A stretch of DNA of 12,506 nucleotides from an uncultured Collinsella sp. (lineage in GTDB: Bacteria; Actinomycetota; Coriobacteriia; Coriobacteriales; Coriobacteriaceae), in NCBI GenBank assembly GCA_902492545.1, contig CABULX010000066.1:1-12506 (forward strand), given 5' to 3'. Numbering within the stretch: position 1 is the first letter of the stretch; the number at the start of each line of letters is the position of its first letter. Made by a program: the position numbers and the translations under genes. Positions 7,193 to 12,506 of the stretch are shown piece after piece. The notes beneath the pieces are model-generated. The model was not told the DNA's origin and did no database searches. It worked only from the letters and a program-made list of their open reading frames with translations.

Positions 7193-7224
7193 ACAAAAAA
7201 GCTCGCCGGCTAGGCCGACGAGCT
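7193..7224 (-). terminator. Terminator of the interrupted tRNA gene, now also downstream of the integrase
   Basis: On the minus strand an 11-bp stem AGCTCGTCGGC-CTA-GCCGGCGAGCT (one G-T wobble; 7200-7224) is followed by a T tract (7193-7200, TTTTTTGTT beyond). It starts 9 bases after the tRNA CCA. It looks like the original tRNA terminator left on the chromosomal side, and would now end any transcript reading out of the integrase gene. Confidence 0.88.
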
Positions 7225-7233
7225 GCAAGTTCT

Positions 7234-7271
7234 TGGTCGCGGGGGCAGGATTTGAACCTACGACCTCCGGG
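7234..7271 (-). other. Attachment site: 38-base 3' end of a tRNA gene (closest to initiator tRNA-Met)
   Basis: The minus strand reads CCCGGAGGTCG (end of anticodon stem and variable loop), then a T arm with loop TTCAAAT closed by GTAGG/CCTGC, then CCCCGCGA-CCA. No D arm, anticodon or 5' acceptor strand lies upstream, where island sequence begins, so it is not a working tRNA. The sequence matches the 3' part of initiator tRNA-Met best. Position 72 is G, where E. coli initiator tRNA has A, so identity is not certain and proline tRNA is a weaker alternative. Confidence 0.85.
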
Positions 7272-7360
7272 CACCCTTTTCAAATTTTAGTTTCCCGAGG
7301 TCACACGCTGTATCATCCCAGCTCAAACCCTATTTTTCGACCAAAACAGTGTCACTCGGT

Positions 7361-7390
7361 ATCACGTAAAATCACGGAAAATCACGCTCA
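7361..7390. repeat. Three 10-bp direct repeats, probable integrase arm-type sites
   Basis: ATCACGTAAA, ATCACGGAAA and ATCACGCTCA follow each other without gaps. They lie between the attachment site and the integrase stop codon, the usual place for arm-type binding sites of tyrosine integrases. ATTACC also occurs twice just after, at about 7396-7401 and 7409-7414. Confidence 0.6.
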
Positions 7391-7421
7391 TACATATTAC
7401 CATACAGATTACCTCGAACCC

Positions 7422-8639
7422 CTAGGTCGTACGGAGCATGTCCACCAAAACGGAGACGTTGGTCGTATCCGTATAGTAGCTGCGATTCACCTCGGGGCTG
7501 TGCCCGAAATACGCCGAGCGAATCAAATCGGGAACGCCTTTCTGCATCCACTCGGTGTTGAGGGTCGCGCGCCAGACATGGGTCGAGACCTTATCGAGAA
7601 GGGATATGCCCAAGGCGTCTGCCAACTCGTGATAGAGCTTCTTAATGGCATGCTGCGCGTTGTTGATGTCCCACGCGCTGCCAGGAGCCGCGGGGGCGGG
7701 GAACAGCAGCGCGCCTGGTTCGGCCCCCGCTCTTTCCAGCCGCGCCCTCATGCGCTCGGCAACGCGCTCGTCAAGGATGGGGATGGTACGCCCGCGATGG
7801 GTCTTTGACACCTCGGTCGTCACGGTAACACTAAGCAAGCCGTCCTTGTCCTCAACGTTCGCGCGGCTGAGCAGTCTCGCCTCGTTGATGCGAAGCCCCG
7901 TCACTGCCTGCAGCAACGTGATCTCAACGACAGCGCGGCGCAGATTGCGCACATCCTCAACGGTATAGTGCCCTCTTTTCGGCGGATTTACATCATTAGG
8001 GTCAATCGCAAGCAGGTATTCGAGCACGCGCCCGCGCTCCTCCGGCGTGAGCGCCTGTCCGCCCGGAGCCTTGTTTGTCATGCGACACTCAGGCAGGCGC
8101 GGCCTGAAGCTCTTGAGGGGGTTGTGGGCGATTACCTCGTCGCGCACCAAAGGCTCAAGAACATATTTGCTCACCGTCTTTTGGCAATGCTTGGCGGTAG
8201 AGGTGCCGTGGCGCCTTGCCATCCCATCCAAGATGCCTTCGAGGTTGCGCGGGCGAACCGCGTCCGCGATGCGAAAGCCCCCAAACGCCTCCGCCGCGAG
8301 ATTGAGCACGTGGCAGTATTTGTCCCGTGTTCGGGGTCGCAAGATGGAATCATCGGTGCGCTCGATTCCGGGGATTACCTCTTTGCGGATATAGTCGCGC
8401 ATGCTCGACGAGCCCTTCCAAGGAGTGCTGCCCCCGCCTGTTGCGAGAATTTCCTCAGCTTGGGCATGAGCGCGGCGGCGCAGTTCGCCTTTGGTGCACT
8501 TCCCCTTGGTCGTTTTCTTGATGAGACGCCCGTTCAGCAAGCGCATACTCCACTGCATGCGATAGCCGCCGTCGGGCGTCGGCGCAATCTTTGCGCGGTC
8601 AATGCTTGTCTCTCCAAGCTCAAGGGCGACGCGGGACAT
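7422..8639 (-). CDS. Tyrosine integrase of the island
   Basis: A 405-residue site-specific recombinase that should move the island in and out of the tRNA 3' end. N-terminal part (about 1-75): arm-binding-type domain with GGYRMQWSMRLLNGRLIKK. Middle (about 78-185): SAM-like core-binding domain. C-terminal part (about 195-405): catalytic domain with the full active-site set, R250 in TGLRINEARLL, K279 in VSKTHRGR, H354 and R357 in THVWR, H380 in YFGHS, and Y389 in RSYYTD as nucleophile, 9 residues after H380 as in the family. GGAGG lies 6 bases before the ATG. The excisionase gene ends 26 bases upstream, so the two are probably co-transcribed. The gene is intact. No terminator of its own is seen; the orphan tRNA terminator lies beyond. 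Confidence 0.95.
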   Translation of the reverse strand: MSRVALELGETSIDRAKIAPTPDGGYRMQWSMRLLNGRLIKKTTKGKCTKGELRRRAHAQAEEILATGGGSTPWKGSSSMRDYIRKEVIPGIERTDDSILRPRTRDKYCHVLNLAAEAFGGFRIADAVRPRNLEGILDGMARRHGTSTAKHCQKTVSKYVLEPLVRDEVIAHNPLKSFRPRLPECRMTNKAPGGQALTPEERGRVLEYLLAIDPNDVNPPKRGHYTVEDVRNLRRAVVEITLLQAVTGLRINEARLLSRANVEDKDGLLSVTVTTEVSKTHRGRTIPILDERVAERMRARLERAGAEPGALLFPAPAAPGSAWDINNAQHAIKKLYHELADALGISLLDKVSTHVWRATLNTEWMQKGVPDLIRSAYFGHSPEVNRSYYTDTTNVSVLVDMLRTT

Positions 8640-8665
8640 GTTTTACCTCCCTTCCTTTGCGTCGC

Positions 8666-8890
8666 CTATCGGCGAGCATCTCCGCTCGCCTTTACCTGAT
8701 GTTCGGCAATCCAGTCCTGCACGTCGCTCAGGCGATACATCACAGGGGAGCGCTTCTTGCCCAGGCGAATGTACGCAGGCCCTCGACCCTTGCAGCGCCA
8801 GTTCGCGAGCGTGCGAGAGCTGATGCCCAGCACGAATGCGGCCTCTTTTGAGTCGATGAGAAAAATGGAATCGGTTTCGTTTGTAGCCAT
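8666..8890 (-). CDS. Excisionase / AlpA-like HTH protein
   Basis: A 74-residue MerR-like (HTH_17 type) DNA-binding protein: SKEAAFVLGISSRTLANWRCKGRGPAYIRLGKKRSPVMYRL (about 14-54, split here as the helix-turn-helix and the wing), then SDVQDWIAEHQ. Such proteins bend DNA at the attachment site and shift the integrase towards excision. The reading frame is open further upstream to 9082, but that extension has no family features. The start at 8890 is chosen because AGGAGG (8896-8901) lies 5 bases before the ATG and the HTH follows directly. It is upstream of the integrase on the same strand with 26 bases between. A 9-bp-stem hairpin at 8910-8932 just before the gene could affect its expression. 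Confidence 0.85.
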   Translation of the reverse strand: MATNETDSIFLIDSKEAAFVLGISSRTLANWRCKGRGPAYIRLGKKRSPVMYRLSDVQDWIAEHQVKASGDARR

Positions 8891-8909
8891 GACTGCCTCC
8901 TGGCAACAG

Positions 8910-8932
8910 GCACAGCCGCAATAGCGGCGTGC
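8910..8932. promoter_or_regulatory. Hairpin just upstream of the excisionase gene
   Basis: GCAC (8910-8913) and GCCGC (8915-8919) pair with GCGGC (8924-8928) and GTGC (8929-8932). There is one bulged A and an AATA loop. It lies just before the ribosome site of the excisionase gene and has no T tract, so it is not a terminator. An operator or a leader structure is possible. Confidence 0.35.
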
Positions 8933-9215
8933 ATCCTGGCCAGAAGGCGCTCCCATCGGATGCGATACGCACACCCGCGCTTCCTGACATGCGGGAATCG
9001 GCGAAACCCAATTCGCGCGTCCCGCGAGCCGACCTGCAGCGGTCTTTTGGCCTTGCCCAGCCCGAGCAGGGGTTTGGTGCATCGGACATGGCGTGGGGAG
9101 GCTCTGTTTCCCCGAGGCAGCCTCTTAAGGCGTCATGGGAGACGCCACCTGCATCCAGTGGTTAGCGCTTCGAGGAGACGGAGGCGCCAGAGCACGAGGC
9201 CTCAAACGGCCTGAT

Positions 9216-9271
9216 GACATCTTACCCCGCCGTGCCATTCTTGCCAAACGGGGAAAATGTCGCTTGTTTTT
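9216..9271 (+). terminator. Hairpin followed by T tract (possible terminator or RNA element)
   Basis: GACAT (9216-9220) pairs with ATGTC (9257-9261) and CCCCG (9225-9229) with CGGGG (9249-9253). Extra T-A pairs lie between and the loop is 19 bases. GTTTTTAG follows 4 bases after the stem. No plus-strand gene lies upstream, so it may end a small RNA or be accidental. Confidence 0.3.
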
Positions 9272-9509
9272 AGGCACATCGTCCGGGAAGACCGATGCCG
9301 AGGGCAACGAGAGAGACGCGCCCGTTTTCACGCCGCGTTTTTCGGAAAACAGTTCCATAAAGTCACCATAAGCGGCAGGGCAAGCCCCGCACTTGCAACG
9401 CACGCTCGCACGCGCCTCATCCCGTCGTTGCATGATCGGGGCGACGCCGTTGCGGCCTCGCGGCAGTCTTGCGGCAGGGCTTTTCAGACCCGAACTGCCA
9501 CCCCAAACC

Positions 9510-9584
9510 CCCGCCCGCAGGCTCGCAAGGCGGGACTGGCAACCCTGGCAGCCCCTCCCGCCACCGCAAAACGGGTAGCGGTGG
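9510..9584. other. Chain of overlapping, mutually exclusive hairpins
   Basis: GGCGGG (9529-9534) can pair with CCCGCC before it (9510-9515) or after it (9557-9562). The second partner overlaps the left arm of a perfect 7-bp hairpin CCACCGC/GCGGTGG (9561-9584). Such competing stems can act as an RNA switch, but very GC-rich DNA gives them by chance too. Confidence 0.3.
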
Positions 9585-9746
9585 AAGAAGACGTACACGA
9601 AAAGGCAGGGGACGGTTTTACCTGTGTCCATGTACTATTTAGGCTGCCAGGACTGCCAGCGCCCTCTCAGCCCCCATCGCCGCAGAAGGAAGGGCGGCAG
9701 GAAGTCGCCGCGCCGGCCCCTGCCGCGCACCTGCCAGACCTGCCGT
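9537..9746. repeat. Three pairs of CTGCCAG-like words, each pair 9 bp apart
   Basis: CTGGCA/CTGGCAG at 9536 and 9545 (opposite orientation), CTGCCAG at 9645 and 9654, and CTGCCAG/CTGCCGT at 9731 and 9740. The first two pairs form an inverted repeat: arms 9538-9553 and 9642-9657 match at 14 of 16 positions. This could be binding sites for a replication or regulatory protein. Confidence 0.35.
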
Positions 9747-9923
9747 GCGCCACCTTCTCCGCCGCGGCGTCCTCGCTTCACGAAAACAGCACACCGACTT
9801 TCCGCTCATTTACGAACAGAAAGCCCTTCTACCTGCGCTTTTGCAGAAAACGAGGTCTTCTCAGTCACCGAATGTCACGGTAAAACATTCTAAAAACACC
9901 GCGAAAGATACGGAGGAGAAGCC

Positions 9924-11600
9924 ATGGGACAGACGTATAACGAGCTTATAAGAACCGTGACCGAAGACTATCTTGGGGGCGTCGATGTGGACAGCGACCC
10001 GTCTCCAGAAACCATTGAGAATGAGCTGCTCCAAGCCACCAACAACGCCATTCAGGAGTACAACCTCGGCCCTCGTGACCCCAATGCCCCTATCGGCGCA
10101 AAGCCGAAGGACGCCTACCCCGACCAGAAACCGCCTGGCGAGCGCCTCAGGAAGCTCAAGGAGCTTCTGCCCCTCCAGATTGCGCTTGCCATCAAGGAGG
10201 TCCACCATGCCAAGCTCATCTGCTGGGCGGCAGACGAGGGGGACGGAAACTACGACGTGGGCGTGTACCAGTCGGAGGGGGACGCCAAGGGCGTCTACGA
10301 CACCAGAAGCGACAACCTCACGCGACTTATCCGCCGCTATGACGCAACGATCAGTAAACGCAACGTCGATGAGGTCGTTGCGATCTTGCGCGCGGTGTGC
10401 GAGGTGGTGTCCCCCTGCACCAACCCCGACCTCGTCGCCGTGAACAACGGCCTGTACGACTATGGCAACAAGATTCTCATGGACTTCGACCCCGAGCTGG
10501 TGTTCACCTCCAAAATCGGGACGGACTTCGTGGAAGACGCCCCCAATCCCGTCATCCGCAACAACGAGGACGGCACCGACTGGGACGTGGTGACGTGGAT
10601 GGACGAGCTTTCCGACGACCCCGAGGTCGTGGAACTTCTTTGGCAGGTTCTCGGTGCGGTCGTGCGCCCCAACGTCGACTGGAACAAGAGCGCGTGGCTG
10701 TACTCGACCCTCGGCAACAACGGCAAGGGGACGTTTTGCACCCTCGCCCGCAACCTCTGCGGCAAGGGGGCGTGGGCGTCCATCCCCATCAAGGCGTTCG
10801 GGGACGACTTCAAGCTCGAATCCCTCACGCGCGTCTCCGCCATCATCACCGACGAGAACGACACGGGCACCTACCTGGACGATGCGGCGGCGCTCAAGTC
10901 CATCATCACGGGAGACCCGTTCTTGATGAACCGCAAGTTCAAAGACCCGCGCTCGGTGAAGTTCCGGGGCTTCATGATTCAGTGCATCAACTCGCTGCCG
11001 AAGCTTCGCGACAAGTCGGAGTCTCTGTACCGCCGCCTTCTGGTGATTCCCTTCGAGAAGCGCTTCGAGGGCTGCGAGCGCAAGTACATCAAGGGCGACT
11101 ACCTGAACCGACCCGAAGTCCTCGAATACGTACTCCACCGCATCCTCGCAAAGACCGATTACTACGAGCTTGACGCGCCCGGGGCGACGCGCAGGCTCCT
11201 TGCCGAGTATCGCGAGGTGAACGACCCCGTGCGCCAGTTCCTCGACGACATCCTGCCGCAAGTCGCTTGGGATTTGCTCCCCTGGCAGTTCCTCCACGAC
11301 CTGTACCGTCACTGGTCGCGGCGCAACAACCCCTCGGGAAGGGTTCAGTCCAAGCAGGTCTTCGTCAAAGAGGTCAAGGCGCTCCTGCCCCAGCACGGCA
11401 TTGGATGGAGCTCCACCCAAAACCCCGTCCGCGCCCCCTCAAAGATGGGCTGGTCCGAACCGCTCATCTTGGAGTACGAAGTGACCGAGTGGATGGACAG
11501 AGCCTTTCGCGGCATCAACCCCGACCGCGCGTGCATGCCCGCTAGCATAAAGGAGCGATACGAGGGGCTGGTGCGAGACGTCCCGCAAGGCGAGCCGTAA
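9924..11600 (+). CDS. SF3 replicative helicase (D5/P4 alpha C-terminal type) of the island
   Basis: A 558-residue phage/plasmid-type superfamily 3 helicase that should unwind the island's origin. Residues about 165-245 resemble the D5 N-terminal domain (AVNNGLYDYG ... FTSKI). The ATPase follows: Walker A GNNGKGT (264-270), Walker B TDEND (309-313), sensor asparagine in CINSLP (N356), and the arginine pair of YRRLLVIPFEKRF (R370, R371). The C-terminal part (about 420-558) resembles the winged-helix region of this family. Residues 1-160 show no primase signature, neither the archaeo-eukaryotic nor the Toprim type, so this is helicase without primase, shorter than P4 alpha. GGAGGAG (9912-9918) lies 5 bases before the ATG. 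It is divergent from the integrase pair, and a strong terminator follows at 11714-11745. Primase must come from the host or from a gene outside the window. Confidence 0.9.
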   Translation: MGQTYNELIRTVTEDYLGGVDVDSDPSPETIENELLQATNNAIQEYNLGPRDPNAPIGAKPKDAYPDQKPPGERLRKLKELLPLQIALAIKEVHHAKLICWAADEGDGNYDVGVYQSEGDAKGVYDTRSDNLTRLIRRYDATISKRNVDEVVAILRAVCEVVSPCTNPDLVAVNNGLYDYGNKILMDFDPELVFTSKIGTDFVEDAPNPVIRNNEDGTDWDVVTWMDELSDDPEVVELLWQVLGAVVRPNVDWNKSAWLYSTLGNNGKGTFCTLARNLCGKGAWASIPIKAFGDDFKLESLTRVSAIITDENDTGTYLDDAAALKSIITGDPFLMNRKFKDPRSVKFRGFMIQCINSLPKLRDKSESLYRRLLVIPFEKRFEGCERKYIKGDYLNRPEVLEYVLHRILAKTDYYELDAPGATRRLLAEYREVNDPVRQFLDDILPQVAWDLLPWQFLHDLYRHWSRRNNPSGRVQSKQVFVKEVKALLPQHGIGWSSTQNPVRAPSKMGWSEPLILEYEVTEWMDRAFRGINPDRACMPASIKERYEGLVRDVPQGEP

Positions 11601-11627
11601 GTCAACCCGCAGCCCGCTGAGCCTCAT

Positions 11628-11700
11628 GATGCGGACCGCCGCGAAAGCGAAGCGATCTGCCCCGCACCGCAGGGGCAGTCGCTTCGATCACGGCGGCATC
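11628..11700 (+). ncRNA. Long composite hairpin after the helicase gene
   Basis: Four nested stems: GATG/CATC (11628-11631 with 11697-11700), CCGCCG/CGGCGG (11636-11641 with 11691-11696), CGAAGCGA/TCGCTTCG (11648-11655 with 11679-11686) and TGCCCC/GGGGCA (11658-11663 with 11672-11677). Together these give 24 base pairs with an 8-base loop. It starts 27 bases after the helicase stop and is followed by a terminator 13 bases on. It may be a structured 3' UTR, a small RNA, or a DNA element of the origin; the ncRNA label is tentative. Confidence 0.45.
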
Positions 11701-11713
11701 CACTGTTTCGATA

Positions 11714-11745
11714 GGGACGGACGGCTTTTCGCCTCCGTCCCTTTT
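11714..11745 (+). terminator. Rho-independent terminator of the helicase transcript
   Basis: GGGACGGA (11714-11721) and GGC (11723-11725) pair with GCC (11731-11733) and TCCGTCCC (11734-11741), with one bulged C and a TTTTC loop. TTTT follows at 11742-11745. Confidence 0.88.
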
Positions 11746-11799
11746 CATGTGGCGCTCCGCCGGCACCCAAGCCCGCTGGCGTACGTCCTGAGACGGCAT

Positions 11800-11920
11800 C
11801 TGCGAGTGCCTTGCGCTCGCAGCGTTTGCGACCCTGAGGTCGCATCGAGGGGGACTGTCGGCTATGCCGACCGCGAGGGGTTGAGAACGTAGTTCGAGAC
11901 CACGATGCGTCAGTCCCCCT
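11800..11920. other. Dense hairpin cluster enclosed by a 10-bp inverted repeat
   Basis: In order: CTGCGAG/CTCGCAG (11800-11822), TGCGACC-CTGA-GGTCGCA (11827-11844), then the perfect 10-bp inverted repeat AGGGGGACTG (11848-11857) / CAGTCCCCCT (11911-11920). The inverted repeat encloses GTCGGC-TAT-GCCGAC (11857-11871) and GAAC-GTA-GTTC (11885-11895). No credible coding frame crosses it. It lies past the helicase terminator, so it probably acts as DNA, as part of a replication origin or transfer site, or as an RNA with its own promoter. Confidence 0.5.
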
Positions 11921-11991
11921 TATGCCCTTTTCCCCTTTTGTCCCTCGGAGCGTAACGCGGAGAGGGATGGGGAAGTTTCTCCTGATATATG

Positions 11992-12145
11992 GCGCGAAGC
12001 GCTGTAGAAAATACGTTAGTTTTCAGGGGTTGGATTTGTCGAAGATTGCGACAATTGTAGAAAGCGCTTCGAAAAGCCCCATAAACGGGGCAATCTTCTC
12101 GGAGTTTTTCTACAAGTTCAGGCGTAAAGTGACGACGTGTAGAAA
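11992..12145. repeat. Iteron-like TGTAGAAA repeats within nested inverted repeats: candidate replication origin
   Basis: TGTAGAAA occurs at 12003-12010, 12056-12063 and 12138-12145, and inverted at 12107-12114. The second and third plus-strand copies agree over a longer stretch, TGTAGAAAG-C/T-GC-T/G-TC. Inverted repeats overlay them: CGAAGCGCT (11995-12003) with AGCGCTTCG (12063-12071), TTGTCG/CGACAA (12036-12054), GAAGATTGC (12041-12049) with GCAATCTTC (12090-12098), and hairpin GCCCC-ATAAAC-GGGGC (12076-12091). The stretch has no credible gene and is richer in A and T than its flanks. Confidence 0.5.
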
Positions 12146-12167
12146 GTGCGTCTTGAGTGTGCGCGGA

Positions 12168-12209
12168 GCAAAAAATAAAGGGCGCAGCGATTGTTTTCGC
12201 TGCGCCCTT
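12168..12209 (-). terminator. Rho-independent terminator of the small minus-strand gene
   Basis: A perfect 13-bp stem AAGGGCGCAGCGA (12178-12190) / TCGCTGCGCCCTT (12197-12209) has a 6-base loop. On the minus strand it is followed by TATTTTTTGC. It starts 10 bases after the stop codon at 12220. Confidence 0.9.
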
Positions 12210-12219
12210 CGGCGTCTTT

Positions 12220-12501
12220 TCAGTCGTAGATTATCGGAGCGGGCACGAGCTGCCAAGCTGTGCCTAGATGATTTACCCCAAGGACGTACAGGTCAAGCTC
12301 CTCGTCGTAGAACACCGGCTCGCCCGTGTGCTCCATGACAAACGACGGGTCCTGTATGATGTACCACTGGAAAATCTCCTCCCACGGTGCCCAGTCTCCG
12401 CTCACAAGCTCAAGCGGGCGTTTTGCCATCTCGTTTGCGAGTACCATGTTCCCGCACGTCTCGGCGAGGTCGGCGTAGGTCTTGATGCCGTAGTCACTCA
12501 T
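12220..12501 (-). CDS. Small hypothetical protein of mobile elements (start near window edge)
   Basis: A 93-residue acidic protein. The N-terminal half (KTYADLAETCGNMVLANEM) looks helical. The C-terminal half, EEIFQWYIIQDPS ... GEPVFYDEELDLYVLGVNHLGTAW, resembles uncharacterised proteins often seen on conjugative elements and phage-like islands of gut Firmicutes and Actinomycetota, which share a 'E-I/F-x-Q-x-Y/F-I-V ... Y-x-x-x-L-D-x-Y-V-x-G-x-x-H-x-G-T' pattern. That resemblance is from memory and no function is known. Only 5 bases precede the ATG, so the ribosome site cannot be seen and an earlier start outside the window is possible. The strong terminator right after it supports a real, expressed gene at the end of a minus-strand transcript that converges on the helicase gene. 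Confidence 0.7.
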   Translation of the reverse strand: MSDYGIKTYADLAETCGNMVLANEMAKRPLELVSGDWAPWEEIFQWYIIQDPSFVMEHTGEPVFYDEELDLYVLGVNHLGTAWQLVPAPIIYD

Positions 12502-12506
12502 CGCCC

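Larger units (their letters stand above)
8933..9911. other. About 1 kb of the island without a convincing gene
   Basis: Between the divergent excisionase and helicase genes several reading frames of 60-208 codons overlap on both strands. None has a good ribosome site plus a recognisable domain, and their translations are rich in Pro, Arg and Ala as expected from out-of-frame GC-rich DNA. The region holds several hairpins: GGCGTC/GACGCC at 9129-9146, a larger one at 9216-9261, and CCACCGC/GCGGTGG at 9561-9584. It also holds GCGGCAGGGC twice (9372-9381 and 9471-9480) and pairs of CTGCCAG-like words. It must contain promoters for both divergent units; no clear -35/-10 pair was found. Confidence 0.45.
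7234..12506. mobile_element. Integrated genomic island (left part; right end outside window)
   Basis: The island starts at a truncated tRNA 3' end and carries an integrase and excisionase next to the junction, a divergent SF3 helicase, and a small mobile-element protein. The rule for such elements is that insertion at a tRNA 3' end restores the full tRNA at one end and leaves a 3' copy at the other. Here the copy faces the chromosomal terminator, so an intact tRNA (minus strand) should sit at the right end. The layout resembles P4-like or PICI-like satellites or integrated plasmids. No structural, packaging or relaxase gene is seen in this portion. Confidence 0.82.

Noticed and set aside
8891..9082. 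N-terminal extension of the excisionase frame
   Set aside because: The internal ATG at 8890 has AGGAGG 5 bases upstream and directly precedes the HTH; the extension has no family features.
9125..9631. 168-codon minus-strand reading frame between excisionase and helicase
   Set aside because: It crosses several hairpins and has no recognisable domain. Its composition is typical of an accidental frame in GC-rich DNA, and it overlaps an equally long frame on the other strand.
9257..9883. 208-codon plus-strand reading frame before the helicase
   Set aside because: Pro/Arg/Ala-rich translation without domain, no ribosome site at its start, and competing frames on both strands.
11848..11920. tRNA-like fold with GTTCGAGACC resembling a T loop
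   Set aside because: The outer stem is 10 bp, no anticodon arm or CCA is present and the T-stem would contain a mismatch, so it is not a tRNA.
11601..12220. Retron-type msr/msd RNA
   Set aside because: The region is rich in stems, but no reverse transcriptase gene follows within the window and no branching-G repeat pair could be assigned.

Overview
The window looks like a high-GC chromosome of the Coriobacteriia (Actinomycetota), most like Collinsella. This is inferred from protein style, GC-rich codon use and the mix of a group 4-type hydrogenase, a large flavin/FAD/Fe-S reductase and a tRNA-targeted island. No taxonomic search was possible.

Left part (1-7224), ancestral chromosome, all genes on the minus strand. 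From right to left these are: a two-domain flavin/FAD/[4Fe-4S] oxidoreductase of the old-yellow-enzyme / 2,4-dienoyl-CoA reductase class (4756-6786); an orphan IS3/IS150 OrfA-like helix-turn-helix gene with its own terminator (3911-4306); and the start of a membrane-bound hydrogenase or complex-I-like operon (1-3625). In that operon one 960-residue protein joins an ion-pumping NuoL/M/N-type subunit to a NuoH-type subunit. It is followed with tight spacing by a NuoB-type Fe-S subunit and, with a 1-base TAATG overlap, by a NuoC-type subunit that runs off the left edge. Upstream of the oxidoreductase are three tandem 55-57 bp palindromic units at a period of 80-81 bp (6929-7145).

Right part (7234-12506), an integrated mobile island whose far end lies outside the window. 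The left junction is a 38-base copy of the 3' end of a tRNA gene, CCA included and closest to initiator tRNA-Met. The tRNA's terminator is still present on the chromosomal side. Inside the island come three 10-bp direct repeats that look like integrase arm sites, a tyrosine integrase, an excisionase-like HTH protein, about 1 kb without a convincing gene but with repeats and hairpins, and a divergently transcribed SF3 (D5/P4-type) replicative helicase. Then come a remarkably structured non-coding stretch of hairpins and four TGTAGAAA repeats, and a small mobile-element protein on the minus strand. Terminators on both sides isolate the stretch 11746-12167 from transcription, which makes it the best candidate for the island's replication origin. 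Integration, excision and replication functions resemble a P4/PICI-like satellite or an integrated plasmid. No capsid, packaging or conjugation gene is visible here.
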